From a virus: a DNA stretch of 52,720 nucleotides. This document shows, piece after piece, positions 29,178 to 38,022 of this stretch. The translations under genes were made by a program, and so were the position numbers. Below the pieces are notes generated by a model that made no database searches, was not told the origin of the DNA, and saw nothing but the letters and a program-made list of their open reading frames with translations. The DNA lies in IMG/VR virus record IMGVR_UViG_3300027782_000115, positions 1-52,720 of that record, one strand, 5' to 3'. Numbering within the stretch: position 1 is the stretch's first letter; every line of letters begins with the position of its first letter.

Positions 29178-30127
29178 AAGTTAGATTCTTCAGCGATGCT
29201 TATAAAAGTAAAAGAGCCAGTCATAGGCTTCGAGGTGATGTGACTTGTCAAGCATTAGCTGATCAAGGTTACGATGCAAAAGTCCTAACAGACTGGAGTG
29301 AAATTGACGCAAATACCATTGTGGTATTTTTAAAACGCAGTCAACCTCACAGTATCCAACGTGCTAAAGACCTAGGTGCTAAAACTATCTATGATCTATG
29401 TGATAATAAATTTGAAGAAAAAGAAGAATATGAACCTTGTTGTCAACTGGCAGATTTAGTTTCAGTTAACAGTGTGAATATGGGAATCAGCACCAAGCAC
29501 CATACGGGAAAAGACAGCATAGTAATGCCTGATCCCTACGAACGTCCAAAATTGCCGCCTAAATTTAGTCCCAATAAAGAATTAAAATTGCTATGGTTTG
29601 GAAGTCAAAGTAGTTTTAAATTTTTTCCTATAGTTGAATGTTGGCAGAGATTAGAAAAAGAAATTGTAGATTACAAGTTCACTATGGTCAGTGCAAAAAC
29701 TGATAGAGTGCTTAGTAAAATGACTCAACGACAAAACAAAGGTCAAATATCTGGAATTAATTTTAGTAAATTAGATATGCAAGAATGGACCTGGGAACAT
29801 CAGGGAAAATTGTTAACAGAATGTGATATTGTGTTAATGCCTGTAATGACCGATAATCCTAGAACTGATACTAAAAGTGCCAACAGATTAATTGACAGCC
29901 TAATCTCTGGAAAATTTGTAATTACCACTGCATTGGCCAGCTATGAAGAATTTGCACCTTATACTTGGCAAGATGATTATATTGAAGGCATAAAATGGGC
30001 TCTAAAGAATCCAGCAGAAGTACAAGAACGTATTCGCCTGGGACAAGAATATACAGAACAAAACTATTCTGCTCGAGTATTATCGAAAAAATTCATAGAT
30101 GAAGTTAGACATCAATTAGGTATGTAA
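29174..30127 (+). CDS. Glycosyltransferase, GT-B fold (GT4-like), 317 aa
   Basis: C-terminal half: LKLLWFGSQSSFKFFPIVE, then CDIVLMPVMTDNPRTDTKSANRL split across the donor-binding site, and SLISGKFVITTALASYEEF, the usual GT4 order. The N-terminal half has SHRLRGDVTCQALADQGYD. Long for a phage gene but complete. 4-nt overlap with the methyltransferase before it. Confidence 0.75.
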   Translation: MKVRFFSDAYKSKRASHRLRGDVTCQALADQGYDAKVLTDWSEIDANTIVVFLKRSQPHSIQRAKDLGAKTIYDLCDNKFEEKEEYEPCCQLADLVSVNSVNMGISTKHHTGKDSIVMPDPYERPKLPPKFSPNKELKLLWFGSQSSFKFFPIVECWQRLEKEIVDYKFTMVSAKTDRVLSKMTQRQNKGQISGINFSKLDMQEWTWEHQGKLLTECDIVLMPVMTDNPRTDTKSANRLIDSLISGKFVITTALASYEEFAPYTWQDDYIEGIKWALKNPAEVQERIRLGQEYTEQNYSARVLSKKFIDEVRHQLGM

Positions 30128-30128
30128 C

Positions 30129-30707
30129 ATGGGAAGTCCTAATGATGTTGTTTATCTAAAAAAAGTATATCCAAATGCAAATGGACCTGTTCTGGAGATA
30201 GGCAGTAAAATTGTCAGTTTTTCTGAATTTAGAAAGAACTACACAACTGTTGAATATGTAGGTGTTGACCTCGAAGAAGGTGATGGAGTCGATGTTGTTT
30301 GTGATTTAACCAAAGATAATCATCCACTACCTAAGAATTATTTTGATCTTGTGATATGCTGTAGCGTTCTTGAACATACGCCAACGCCGTGGCTAATGGC
30401 AAACGTTTTATCTGATTTAATAAGACCTGGTGGAAAATTGTATATCAATAGTCCGTGGGTTTGGAAATATCATAAATATCCTGACGATTATTATAGATAT
30501 AGTTTTAAGGCCATTGAGTTTTTATTCCCTAAGTTTCAATGGTCGCACTATGCTTATTCTACAGAACTATCTGATAGTATTGAATTTGTAGAAAGAGACA
30601 GCGACTTTGATCGACGAAGGGCTTTTATCGAAACACAAGAAGACGGCTCTGTGAAAAAGTATCTTCCATATTCAATGATTAATATGCTTGGAACAAAAAA
30701 TGATTAA
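30129..30707 (+). CDS. SAM-dependent methyltransferase, 192 aa
   Basis: VLEIGSK (motif I), VEYVGVDLEEGDGVDVV and FDLVICCSVLEHTPTPW, followed by LIRPGGKLYI, are class I methyltransferase motifs. The glycine-rich loop is altered (GSKIVS), so binding may be weaker. Part of the glycan operon. Confidence 0.72.
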   Translation: MGSPNDVVYLKKVYPNANGPVLEIGSKIVSFSEFRKNYTTVEYVGVDLEEGDGVDVVCDLTKDNHPLPKNYFDLVICCSVLEHTPTPWLMANVLSDLIRPGGKLYINSPWVWKYHKYPDDYYRYSFKAIEFLFPKFQWSHYAYSTELSDSIEFVERDSDFDRRRAFIETQEDGSVKKYLPYSMINMLGTKND

Positions 30708-31257
30708 TGAGATAGTACAAGAAAAATTAAAAAATCAGTTACCGGTGAAATTGCATCTTGGTTGCGGTAACAGATATTTTGATGGATATATTAATATAGA
30801 TGGCGACTATATGGCACATGACCCTAATGTTACAATACATGACATTACCAAAGTTTTTCCATTACCGGATAACTGTGTCGATGAAATATTAACAGTACAC
30901 GTAATTGAACACATTAGTAGACAATATATTTTACCTATGTATAAAGAGTTTTATAGAATATGTAAGACTGGTGGTTTTGTGGCAATGGAATGGCCAGACC
31001 TATTAAAAATGTGTCAAGAAGTAGTAAGGAATCCAGATTGTTTTTGGACTCACGACAAACGTTTGTTAAAAAGAACCATTGCTGGTATTTACGGAGATAG
31101 TGCAAGATATCCCGATCCAACCATGCTGCACAAATGGGGATATAGTGCAGACAGCATGAGTAAAATATTCCTTGAAGCTGGATTCAGTAGAATAGAAATA
31201 CAAAATAATCTGCACGGTAAGAGTCCTATTGACAGCAGGGTAGTAGCGTTTAAGTAA
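30700..31257 (+). CDS. SAM-dependent methyltransferase, 185 aa
   Basis: ATG at 30700 overlaps the previous gene by 8 nt; the TTG at 30688 is not needed. KLHLGCGNRYFDGYINID is the motif I type of predicted SAM-dependent enzymes in capsule loci, with VHVIEHISRQY in the centre. This is the fourth methyltransferase of the operon. Confidence 0.75.
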   Translation: MINEIVQEKLKNQLPVKLHLGCGNRYFDGYINIDGDYMAHDPNVTIHDITKVFPLPDNCVDEILTVHVIEHISRQYILPMYKEFYRICKTGGFVAMEWPDLLKMCQEVVRNPDCFWTHDKRLLKRTIAGIYGDSARYPDPTMLHKWGYSADSMSKIFLEAGFSRIEIQNNLHGKSPIDSRVVAFK

Positions 31258-31258
31258 T

Positions 31259-32002
31259 ATGGCTGCTCGTATTATTAAAGAACTCCACGGATTTTCTGGC
31301 ACACAAATATTGTTGATGAAAAAACATGATAGGATGTTTGTGAGAAAGACTGGAGATGTTCAACGCAATGTTGAGCGTATGTATGCTCTTTCAGAAAAAT
31401 ATCCATTACCTAAAATTTACGGGTATTCTAAAAATAATTTTGACATGGAGTACATACACAGTTTAGATATTAAAACATATTTAAAAACACATCACTACGA
31501 AAAACTTTTGCAATTCATAGTTAATTTTTTAGAATCATTGTCTGAACGGTCGACGGTTAAAGATTACACACAGGTTTATATAGATAAATTAAATGTTACG
31601 GATTTTTCAGAAATGCCGTTTACAAAAGAAGCTCTATTAGATAAACTACCTAAGATTCTTCCCTGTACAGAATATCACGGAGACCTGACATTAGAAAATA
31701 TCTTATACTCCGAAGATAGAGGATTTTTATTAATAGACTGTCAGACTACTGAATATGATTCTCATATTTTTGACATTGCAAAATTGCGACAAGATTTAGA
31801 ATGCGGTTGGTTCATCCGACATGAGAATACCATGTTAGATGTTAAAACCAAACATATTCAACAAGAATTATTAAAACGATTTCCCGAAGCTGACAACGAC
31901 TATCTATTGATATTGATGTTGTTGCGTGTTTATCGATATTCAAAACCCAAAACTTTTGAAAGACACTTCCTTTTAGATTGGATTAACAAATTATGGAAAT
32001 AA
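31259..32002 (+). CDS. Aminoglycoside-phosphotransferase-fold kinase, 247 aa
   Basis: YHGDLTLENILY is the Brenner motif of APH/choline-kinase enzymes, and FLLIDCQTTEYDSHIFDIAK holds the metal-binding Asp. It overlaps the nucleotidyltransferase-phosphatase gene next to it. A kinase plus nucleotidyltransferase pair is the standard way to make an NDP-activated small molecule or sugar, for example LicA/LicC or AmgK/MurU (established analogies). Substrate unknown. Confidence 0.75.
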   Translation: MAARIIKELHGFSGTQILLMKKHDRMFVRKTGDVQRNVERMYALSEKYPLPKIYGYSKNNFDMEYIHSLDIKTYLKTHHYEKLLQFIVNFLESLSERSTVKDYTQVYIDKLNVTDFSEMPFTKEALLDKLPKILPCTEYHGDLTLENILYSEDRGFLLIDCQTTEYDSHIFDIAKLRQDLECGWFIRHENTMLDVKTKHIQQELLKRFPEADNDYLLILMLLRVYRYSKPKTFERHFLLDWINKLWK

Positions 32003-33018
32003 TAATGCCTGCGGCGGGGTTATCAACTAGATTCCCCAACATGCGACCAAAATATACCTTAACTGATTTCACAGGTAAAATGATGTTTGAAAAATCAATT
32101 GCTCCTTTTATAGGCAAACATCACATTACAATAGGTGTGTTAAAAGAGCACGAAGACACATATCATGTGGGGAAATATGCTGAACAAGAGTACGGTGATC
32201 AAATATCAGTAGTTGTACTAGATAATAAAACCGCCGGGCCTGCCGATACAGTTTATCAAATCCTTAAAAAAATTAATTTAAGTTCTGAAGAAGAAATTTT
32301 AATTAAAGATTGCGATAGCTTCTTTGAACATGATTATCAAGAAGGAAATTATGTTTGTGTTTCAAATATAAAATATCATGAAATTTTAAAACGATTAGGG
32401 TCAAAGAGTTTTGTAATTACTAACGATCAAGGAATTATTAATTCTATAATTGAAAAACAAGTAGTATCTGATAAATTTTGCGTAGGAGGTTATAAATTTG
32501 AAAGTGCAGACCTGTTCATCGATGCTTTTGAAAAATTAACTAATGCCCGCGTTAAAGAAATATTTGTTAGCCATATTATTGAAAAATGTCTAAACAATAA
32601 ACATATATTCAAAGAAAGTCTAGTTAGTAACTATATAGATGTTGGCACTGCTGAAGAATGGTTTGAATACAACGACAAGGCAGTTATCTTCTGTGACATA
32701 GACGGGACATTAGTAAAGGCCCAACCAAGGCATGCATACTTCCAAGATCCCGAGCCTCTTACAAAAAATATACAACGTATTAAAGAAATGATAGCCAATG
32801 GTAGTGTTGTTATCTTTACCACAGCAAGACCTAAAACTGTAGAAGTTAGAACTCAACAGATGTTAGAGAGCCTCGGCTTTAAAAATTTTCAATTGATCTC
32901 TGGCTTGCCAAATACCAAAAGAATTTTAATAAATGACTATAACGAAGCAAATCCGTTCCCCAGAGCTATTGCTGTAAATATCAAACGTGATCACGAAACC
33001 CTAGGAGACTATTTATAA
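31993..33018 (+). CDS. Nucleotidyltransferase fused to HAD phosphatase, 341 aa
   Basis: Residues 4-21 (IMPAAGLSTRFPNMRPKY) are the sugar-1-phosphate nucleotidyltransferase signature, with IKDCDSFF supplying the metal site. From about residue 230, IFCDIDGTLVKA, then VIFTTARP and INDYNEANPF, is a HAD phosphatase of the capsule-biosynthesis (BcbF) type. The fusion would couple activation and dephosphorylation of one intermediate. 10-nt overlap with the kinase. Confidence 0.8.
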   Translation: MEIIMPAAGLSTRFPNMRPKYTLTDFTGKMMFEKSIAPFIGKHHITIGVLKEHEDTYHVGKYAEQEYGDQISVVVLDNKTAGPADTVYQILKKINLSSEEEILIKDCDSFFEHDYQEGNYVCVSNIKYHEILKRLGSKSFVITNDQGIINSIIEKQVVSDKFCVGGYKFESADLFIDAFEKLTNARVKEIFVSHIIEKCLNNKHIFKESLVSNYIDVGTAEEWFEYNDKAVIFCDIDGTLVKAQPRHAYFQDPEPLTKNIQRIKEMIANGSVVIFTTARPKTVEVRTQQMLESLGFKNFQLISGLPNTKRILINDYNEANPFPRAIAVNIKRDHETLGDYL

Positions 33019-33884
33019 TGTTAGCTATTTTTTATACCGGTGATGTAAGACATAATACTGAAATTGCCTATGCAAATCATAAAAAATTATTTGACGAGAT
33101 TGAAAAAATAATACCTATCAAAGTGTATTTTTTTACAAGAGATGATCCTGAAAGAGGAATATGCCCCTACGATCCGCCTGAACAAATAGATCACGATAAT
33201 AGCTATAGACGAGGTTACGGCGGTGCTGTGCAACTTTGGGATTTCTTAAGGGGTGTACAAAGAACCACAGAACCGTACGTAATGCGTGTACGTACAGACT
33301 TATGGTTTACTGAATCTGCAATAGAAATAATTTGTAACGAAATCAAAGAATTAATTGCAGGTCAAGGTGATATTTTTTACTTTGGCAGTGATTGGATTAA
33401 TCAAAATGCCGGATTGGTTTATAACAAATCGCCGGTGTATGCTGAAGTAGATAAGACTATACAAGACTTTATGATCTTGGCAAGTAGAGACAAATTAGTT
33501 CCCTTTGATGAGTGCATAGAAAATGTAAACCAGATAGTACCCAATAAAAGAAGAAGTGGCAATAAGATGTTTAGATATATAATTCGCTTTAATAATATCA
33601 AAGGTGAGGAAGGATCAACTACAAGAGTACAGTATTCAAAACCTTTTAGGATTCTTTGTCAAATTTGGCTGATAAGAAAAACCTATACTGAATCTCCTAC
33701 TGACAATGAAGTTTGTAAAGATTATATTCAAAGTTATATTGCAGATGATAAAGCAAAAGTGGGTAAGAAGAATTACATCTATCCTCATCCCATGCAAGAT
33801 GCTGTAAATTGGTGGCGAGCACAACAAGGTTGGGACAAAAAAGAAATTACGGTAGGAGAATGGTGGACATGGCAATCGGAATAA
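33018..33884 (+). CDS. WavE-like glycosyltransferase candidate, 288 aa (paralogue of next gene)
   Basis: VMRVRTDLWFTESAIEI carries an RxD pattern like the WavE/LPS-synthesis family. The same block occurs in the next gene (KVRSDAYFTRTSIDIICKEI). Starts in a TAATG overlap. Sugar transfer is inferred, not shown. Confidence 0.58.
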   Translation: MLAIFYTGDVRHNTEIAYANHKKLFDEIEKIIPIKVYFFTRDDPERGICPYDPPEQIDHDNSYRRGYGGAVQLWDFLRGVQRTTEPYVMRVRTDLWFTESAIEIICNEIKELIAGQGDIFYFGSDWINQNAGLVYNKSPVYAEVDKTIQDFMILASRDKLVPFDECIENVNQIVPNKRRSGNKMFRYIIRFNNIKGEEGSTTRVQYSKPFRILCQIWLIRKTYTESPTDNEVCKDYIQSYIADDKAKVGKKNYIYPHPMQDAVNWWRAQQGWDKKEITVGEWWTWQSE

Positions 33885-34552
33885 TTCAGATAGGTCTTAA
33901 AAGATTTTATGATACTGCTAAACCAAATCATAAAAAATTATATGATACTCTCAATAAAAGATACGGAATAACAGTATACGATTTTTATCGTGATACAACC
34001 GATCCCAAGTGTCCATTTTACCAAAGTGGTAAGGTACAGGTTTATGATTTTTTAAAAGCAAAAAATCATGTCAAAGAAGAAGTTTTTATTAAAGTTAGAT
34101 CTGATGCTTATTTCACTCGTACCTCCATAGACATCATTTGCAAAGAAATTGATAATATTATTGCAGGCGAATCCGACATTGTGTTTATGGGCATTGATTT
34201 TATGAATGACTATGCCGAAATACATAAACGAGAAGATGCTAGGACTGTTCACGGTCACAAAGTTACAGACTTTGTAGTAGTGGCTAGAAAAGATAAGGTT
34301 GCCGATACTGATGAAATTATAGATTTATTAAGTCATAGTGTTAAAGATAAAAGTGGGAATAAAACATATAATTTAATTTTAACCCATGATGCTATAGCCA
34401 AGAAAGTCAGTACCCAAATTTATATTCTTAGAAAAGAATACTCAGAATGTGACAATTGGCAAATATACTGGGACTGGTGCAGTCAGTACCGAAAATCTCC
34501 AGTAGCTCAAGATTGGGTAAAGAATAATGCAGATACAATTAGGAGTTTTTAA
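33869..34552 (+). CDS. WavE-like glycosyltransferase candidate, 227 aa (paralogue of previous gene)
   Basis: ATG at 33869 is chosen because AGGAG lies 10 nt upstream; ATG at 33860 is too close to it. Shares NHKKLYDTLNKRYGI and the RSDAYFT block with the preceding gene. The two are tandem duplicates that have diverged, possibly acting on successive residues. Confidence 0.58.
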   Translation: MAIGIIQIGLKRFYDTAKPNHKKLYDTLNKRYGITVYDFYRDTTDPKCPFYQSGKVQVYDFLKAKNHVKEEVFIKVRSDAYFTRTSIDIICKEIDNIIAGESDIVFMGIDFMNDYAEIHKREDARTVHGHKVTDFVVVARKDKVADTDEIIDLLSHSVKDKSGNKTYNLILTHDAIAKKVSTQIYILRKEYSECDNWQIYWDWCSQYRKSPVAQDWVKNNADTIRSF

Positions 34553-35181
34553 TGCCAAGTGCATATTACTTACAAAGTGTAGAACTAGGAAAACAATTCC
34601 AACTGAATAACAGCAGCTGGGGTGGAGACGATTGTAAAAATTATCACAATCAGATTAGAGTCCTGATGGACAAATACAATGCTAAAACTGTTTTAGATTA
34701 TGGCTGTGGCAAAGGTAGACAATATACAAATATAGTTTCATACGGAATGCCGCACGATCAAGTAACAGAACCAATGACATTTCAAACTAGGATAAATGCA
34801 GAAAGTGTTTATAAGTTTGATCCCTGCGTAAAAGAATTTGAAATAGAACCCATAGGACAGACATTCGATGCTGTTATTTGCACACAGGTATTAGGCAGTA
34901 TTCCCGATGTTGATATGCTCTGGTTGAGTGATAAGTTAATGAACTATGCTACTAAATTTGTATTCATAGGTCTACATAAACCAGACAAACCTGTAAAATC
35001 TAAAAAACGAATGTACGATGCTAACTGGATAACATATCCTAGAAGCATAGAATGGTATCAAGAACAATTTGCTAATTGGACTGGTCCAGACTTATATTGG
35101 TGGTTTAGAGATACCGTGCATCCGGCCAATGATTGGTATTCAATAGAAAAAGGAGGTCTCGCAGATGAAAGTAGGATTTAA
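34552..35181 (+). CDS. Methyltransferase-like protein, 209 aa
   Basis: TVLDYGCGKGRQYTN is motif I; YKFDPCVKEFEI is the acidic loop; FDAVICTQVLGSIPD the central strand. A long insertion (residues 65-85) is unusual. TAATG overlap with the preceding gene; the last 17 nt overlap the cytidylyltransferase start. Confidence 0.68.
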   Translation: MPSAYYLQSVELGKQFQLNNSSWGGDDCKNYHNQIRVLMDKYNAKTVLDYGCGKGRQYTNIVSYGMPHDQVTEPMTFQTRINAESVYKFDPCVKEFEIEPIGQTFDAVICTQVLGSIPDVDMLWLSDKLMNYATKFVFIGLHKPDKPVKSKKRMYDANWITYPRSIEWYQEQFANWTGPDLYWWFRDTVHPANDWYSIEKGGLADESRI

Positions 35182-35647
35182 TTGCAGTAGTTTCGATCTG
35201 CTACATGCAGGTCATGTAACTATGTTAAAGATGGAGAAGGAATTGTGCGACTATCTCGTAGTTGCACTACAGATTGACCCGACCGTCGATCGTCCTGGAA
35301 TTAAAAATAAACCAGTACAAAGTGCATACGAACGATTTGTTCAGCTTCAAGCATGTAAGTATGTTGATGAAATTTTAATTTACGAAACAGAGTTTGATTT
35401 ATTACAGCTATTACAAACGCAGACAATTCATATTAGATTTTTAAGTGAAGAATACCTAAATAGAGATTTTACAGGTAAGCAGTATTGTATGGACAACGGA
35501 ATTGAATTACATTATCATAAACGTGGTCATAAGTATTCTTCCAGCGAGTTAAGATCAAGAACTGCTAAATTAGAAAACGCTAAAGATTCCGACAATTCTA
35601 AGGCATTGCCGCAGTATTCTCCAGAACTGATAAAATCAAGAGATTAA
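35165..35647 (+). CDS. Glycerol-3-phosphate cytidylyltransferase-like (TagD family), 160 aa
   Basis: FNCSSFDLLHAGHVTML contains the HxGH nucleotide-binding motif, and YSSSELRSRT sits where the ISTT-type motif of TagD-like enzymes lies. Typical length of the family is about 130 aa. It would make a CDP-activated alcohol or sugar for the glycan. Confidence 0.75.
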   Translation: MKVGFNCSSFDLLHAGHVTMLKMEKELCDYLVVALQIDPTVDRPGIKNKPVQSAYERFVQLQACKYVDEILIYETEFDLLQLLQTQTIHIRFLSEEYLNRDFTGKQYCMDNGIELHYHKRGHKYSSSELRSRTAKLENAKDSDNSKALPQYSPELIKSRD

Positions 35648-35649
35648 TA

Positions 35650-36432
35650 ATGATTACATTAATTGGCCACGGCTATATTGGCAACCAGATTAAAAAAGAA
35701 TTAGAACATCAAAATATTCATCACGAATGGATCACTCATGCTCAGTCAGTACCGACTGGCACAACCGTAATTATCAATGCTGCTGGTTATACAGGTTCTC
35801 CGAATGTTGATGCTTGTGAACAATACAAACAAGAAACTATCGACGGCAATGTAGTATTTCCGTTGCAGTTAGAATCAGCAAATCCTTCTACTCCCATTGT
35901 ACATATTACTAGTGGGTGTGTATATACTGGGTATAAGCCGGGTGGGTGGACTGAGGAAGATGCTCCTAATTTTGATTTTAACAACGGATCTTTTTATAGT
36001 GGATCAAAAGCATTGTTCCAAACTTTAATGGCACCTTATCTTGATAAATCATATCTGCTAAGAATCCGCATGCCATTTGGTGACACGCATGAATCTAAGA
36101 ACATTTTTACAAAACTATCAAACTACCAAAAACTAATCGACTATGAAAATTCATTTAGTTATGTAGTTGATGTAGCCAAGGTAGCGGTATATTTTGCATT
36201 AAACAAACCAGCTGGTGGAATTTATAATGTTTGTAATCCGGGATCTGTTACTACTAAACAGGTTGCGGATCAACTTAAATTAGATAAACAATGGTTCACT
36301 AGAGATGAATTTAGAGCTGCAACTATTGCTCCAAGGTCTAATTGTGTAATGAATGTTGATAAATTAATTTCAGTATTTCCGATACAAGATATCGGTGATG
36401 CATTAGATACCGCTATTAGTAAACTACGTTAA
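35650..36432 (+). CDS. NAD-dependent sugar epimerase/reductase (RmlD-like), 260 aa
   Basis: GHGYIGNQI is the Rossmann glycine motif; ITSGCVYTGY and YSGSKALFQ (YxxxK catalytic pair) are extended-SDR motifs; VVDVAKVAVYFALN and GIYNVCNPGSVT are typical of dTDP-sugar reductases. Last gene of the operon; its stop lies 2 nt from that of the convergent operon, with no terminator between. Confidence 0.75.
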   Translation: MITLIGHGYIGNQIKKELEHQNIHHEWITHAQSVPTGTTVIINAAGYTGSPNVDACEQYKQETIDGNVVFPLQLESANPSTPIVHITSGCVYTGYKPGGWTEEDAPNFDFNNGSFYSGSKALFQTLMAPYLDKSYLLRIRMPFGDTHESKNIFTKLSNYQKLIDYENSFSYVVDVAKVAVYFALNKPAGGIYNVCNPGSVTTKQVADQLKLDKQWFTRDEFRAATIAPRSNCVMNVDKLISVFPIQDIGDALDTAISKLR

Positions 36433-36434
36433 AT

Positions 36435-37115
36435 TTATAATTTTAATTCTTCGGTAACCCAGTTCGATATCCATTGAGCTCCATCAATGCCAAAGTGAAA
36501 TCCTTTGTCTATAACAAGATCTAAAAATTTTTCAGTACCTAATAATTTTTCCACACACGGTATATTTTCTAATCCCGGCACTTCTCTATACAGTTTTCTG
36601 TGAAAAAATACTAAATCGGATAAAGATCTTGCTCTGTGAGAAAATGCTCTATATTCAGGATCAAAATGATTTTGATCTTCATGCATGGCCATAAGATTTT
36701 TTAGTAATTGATATTTTTCTGCAGTCGAAGGGCTAGAGAAGTTTTCTCTGGTTTGTCTTTTTCCGCTGACCCCATTAAACGGCCAAATGCCTTTGATGCT
36801 CATCGGCAATACCCAATAATTATCTGAAATTTGTAACAAGTCTTGTTTAAGATTTAATTTAAATCCTGGATCATAAAACGTCATTCTTGTCGGCTCAGTG
36901 AGTTGTGTTATAACTAAATCTGATTTTAATTGTTCAGATACTTGATCAATCATGTTTAACGAAAATAATACACTGGTTGCTTGTTTTCCAAAATTATAAA
37001 CTTTTAAATCTGGTTTAGCCAATGACAGTTGGTAGGGCCACGATTCTCTAGGTTCAGAATCAGTAAAAACACCACCTGTAAAACTACAACCGAAACAAGA
37101 TATAACTTTTGACAT
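36435..37115 (-). CDS. SGNH-hydrolase-like protein, 226 aa
   Basis: FGCSFTGGVFTDSEPRESWP is block I with nucleophile Ser; the C-terminal HFGIDGAQWISNW gives a possible Asp/His pair. Same fold class as 11616-12473. In a glycan locus it could be an acyltransferase or deacetylase. TAATG-type overlap with the gene before it. Confidence 0.65.
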   Translation of the reverse strand: MSKVISCFGCSFTGGVFTDSEPRESWPYQLSLAKPDLKVYNFGKQATSVLFSLNMIDQVSEQLKSDLVITQLTEPTRMTFYDPGFKLNLKQDLLQISDNYWVLPMSIKGIWPFNGVSGKRQTRENFSSPSTAEKYQLLKNLMAMHEDQNHFDPEYRAFSHRARSLSDLVFFHRKLYREVPGLENIPCVEKLLGTEKFLDLVIDKGFHFGIDGAQWISNWVTEELKL

Positions 37116-38014
37116 TATTTGATATAGGGCAAGAACTGTTTGTAAACAAGACCTTGTCGACTTTCTTGATCAGTCCAATGACACGCAGCAAGATCATTAA
37201 TCCACTGGTTTCTGTCAATCAGCCTCGGATAGTTGATATCTCCAATATTGTAATTGGCAACATCCCAACATACACTACTGCTGTCATCGACCCATAACGG
37301 AACACCTTCTAAGATTGATGCAACTCCGCTACTGCTGTTAAACACAAATGCTGCCTTGGCTCGTCTAAGGTCATGCTCTATTGGAACCTTGGTACTGTCG
37401 CTGATTGTCACTCCGGGCCGTAACAGTGGTGTTAGATCTGCTATTTTTCCTGGATGCGGTCTAAGCACAATTGGAAGATTAGATACTTTTCTCACTGCTT
37501 CTATTTTTTGCCTTGTCCATTCTACAGGACTTTGACCTTTCATGCTCCACCCGCCGTCTCGTTGCACTAAGAATAAAATATACTCGCCGTCTCGTTTCCA
37601 GTCTTTTATGTTAAGGCCAATATCGTTGGATAAAATATTCCAACGAGCAGAGTTAGAATTTTTATTAGCATACTCGCTGGAATCGTAATCAACACCGTTA
37701 ATACTATATCTTAGATATTTGCTGTCGAGATCTTTGAATTTAAAACAGTTAGCGTCAATGGCCATGATATGATTGTTCTGTCGACGTTGATGTTCGACTA
37801 TCTTAGCACGTAGTTTAATATTTTCTGTTGTTTGAATTGGACTTGGCCAGCCAAGAATTACCGCTAATTTTGCAGGTTGTATCACATATGTAGTTTCAAT
37901 ATGCACACGAGCACCTTGAGATTTCGCACCATCGGCAAATGCAGTGAGGGTATCTACCTTTCTACCGGGTGTTTGCTTATGCAAGGAACTTAGATAAACA
38001 ACAACGTCAAACAT
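37115..38014 (-). CDS. KpsC/KpsS-like glycosyltransferase-fold protein, 299 aa
   Basis: PIVLRPHPGKIADL and FVFNSSSGVASILEGVPLWV are the same motif pair as in 25765 and 39672. The C-terminus (WINDLAACHWTDQESRQG) matches 25765. Capsule-type sugar transfer is inferred. Confidence 0.65.
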   Translation of the reverse strand: MFDVVVYLSSLHKQTPGRKVDTLTAFADGAKSQGARVHIETTYVIQPAKLAVILGWPSPIQTTENIKLRAKIVEHQRRQNNHIMAIDANCFKFKDLDSKYLRYSINGVDYDSSEYANKNSNSARWNILSNDIGLNIKDWKRDGEYILFLVQRDGGWSMKGQSPVEWTRQKIEAVRKVSNLPIVLRPHPGKIADLTPLLRPGVTISDSTKVPIEHDLRRAKAAFVFNSSSGVASILEGVPLWVDDSSSVCWDVANYNIGDINYPRLIDRNQWINDLAACHWTDQESRQGLVYKQFLPYIK

Positions 38015-38022
38015 CGGAATCC

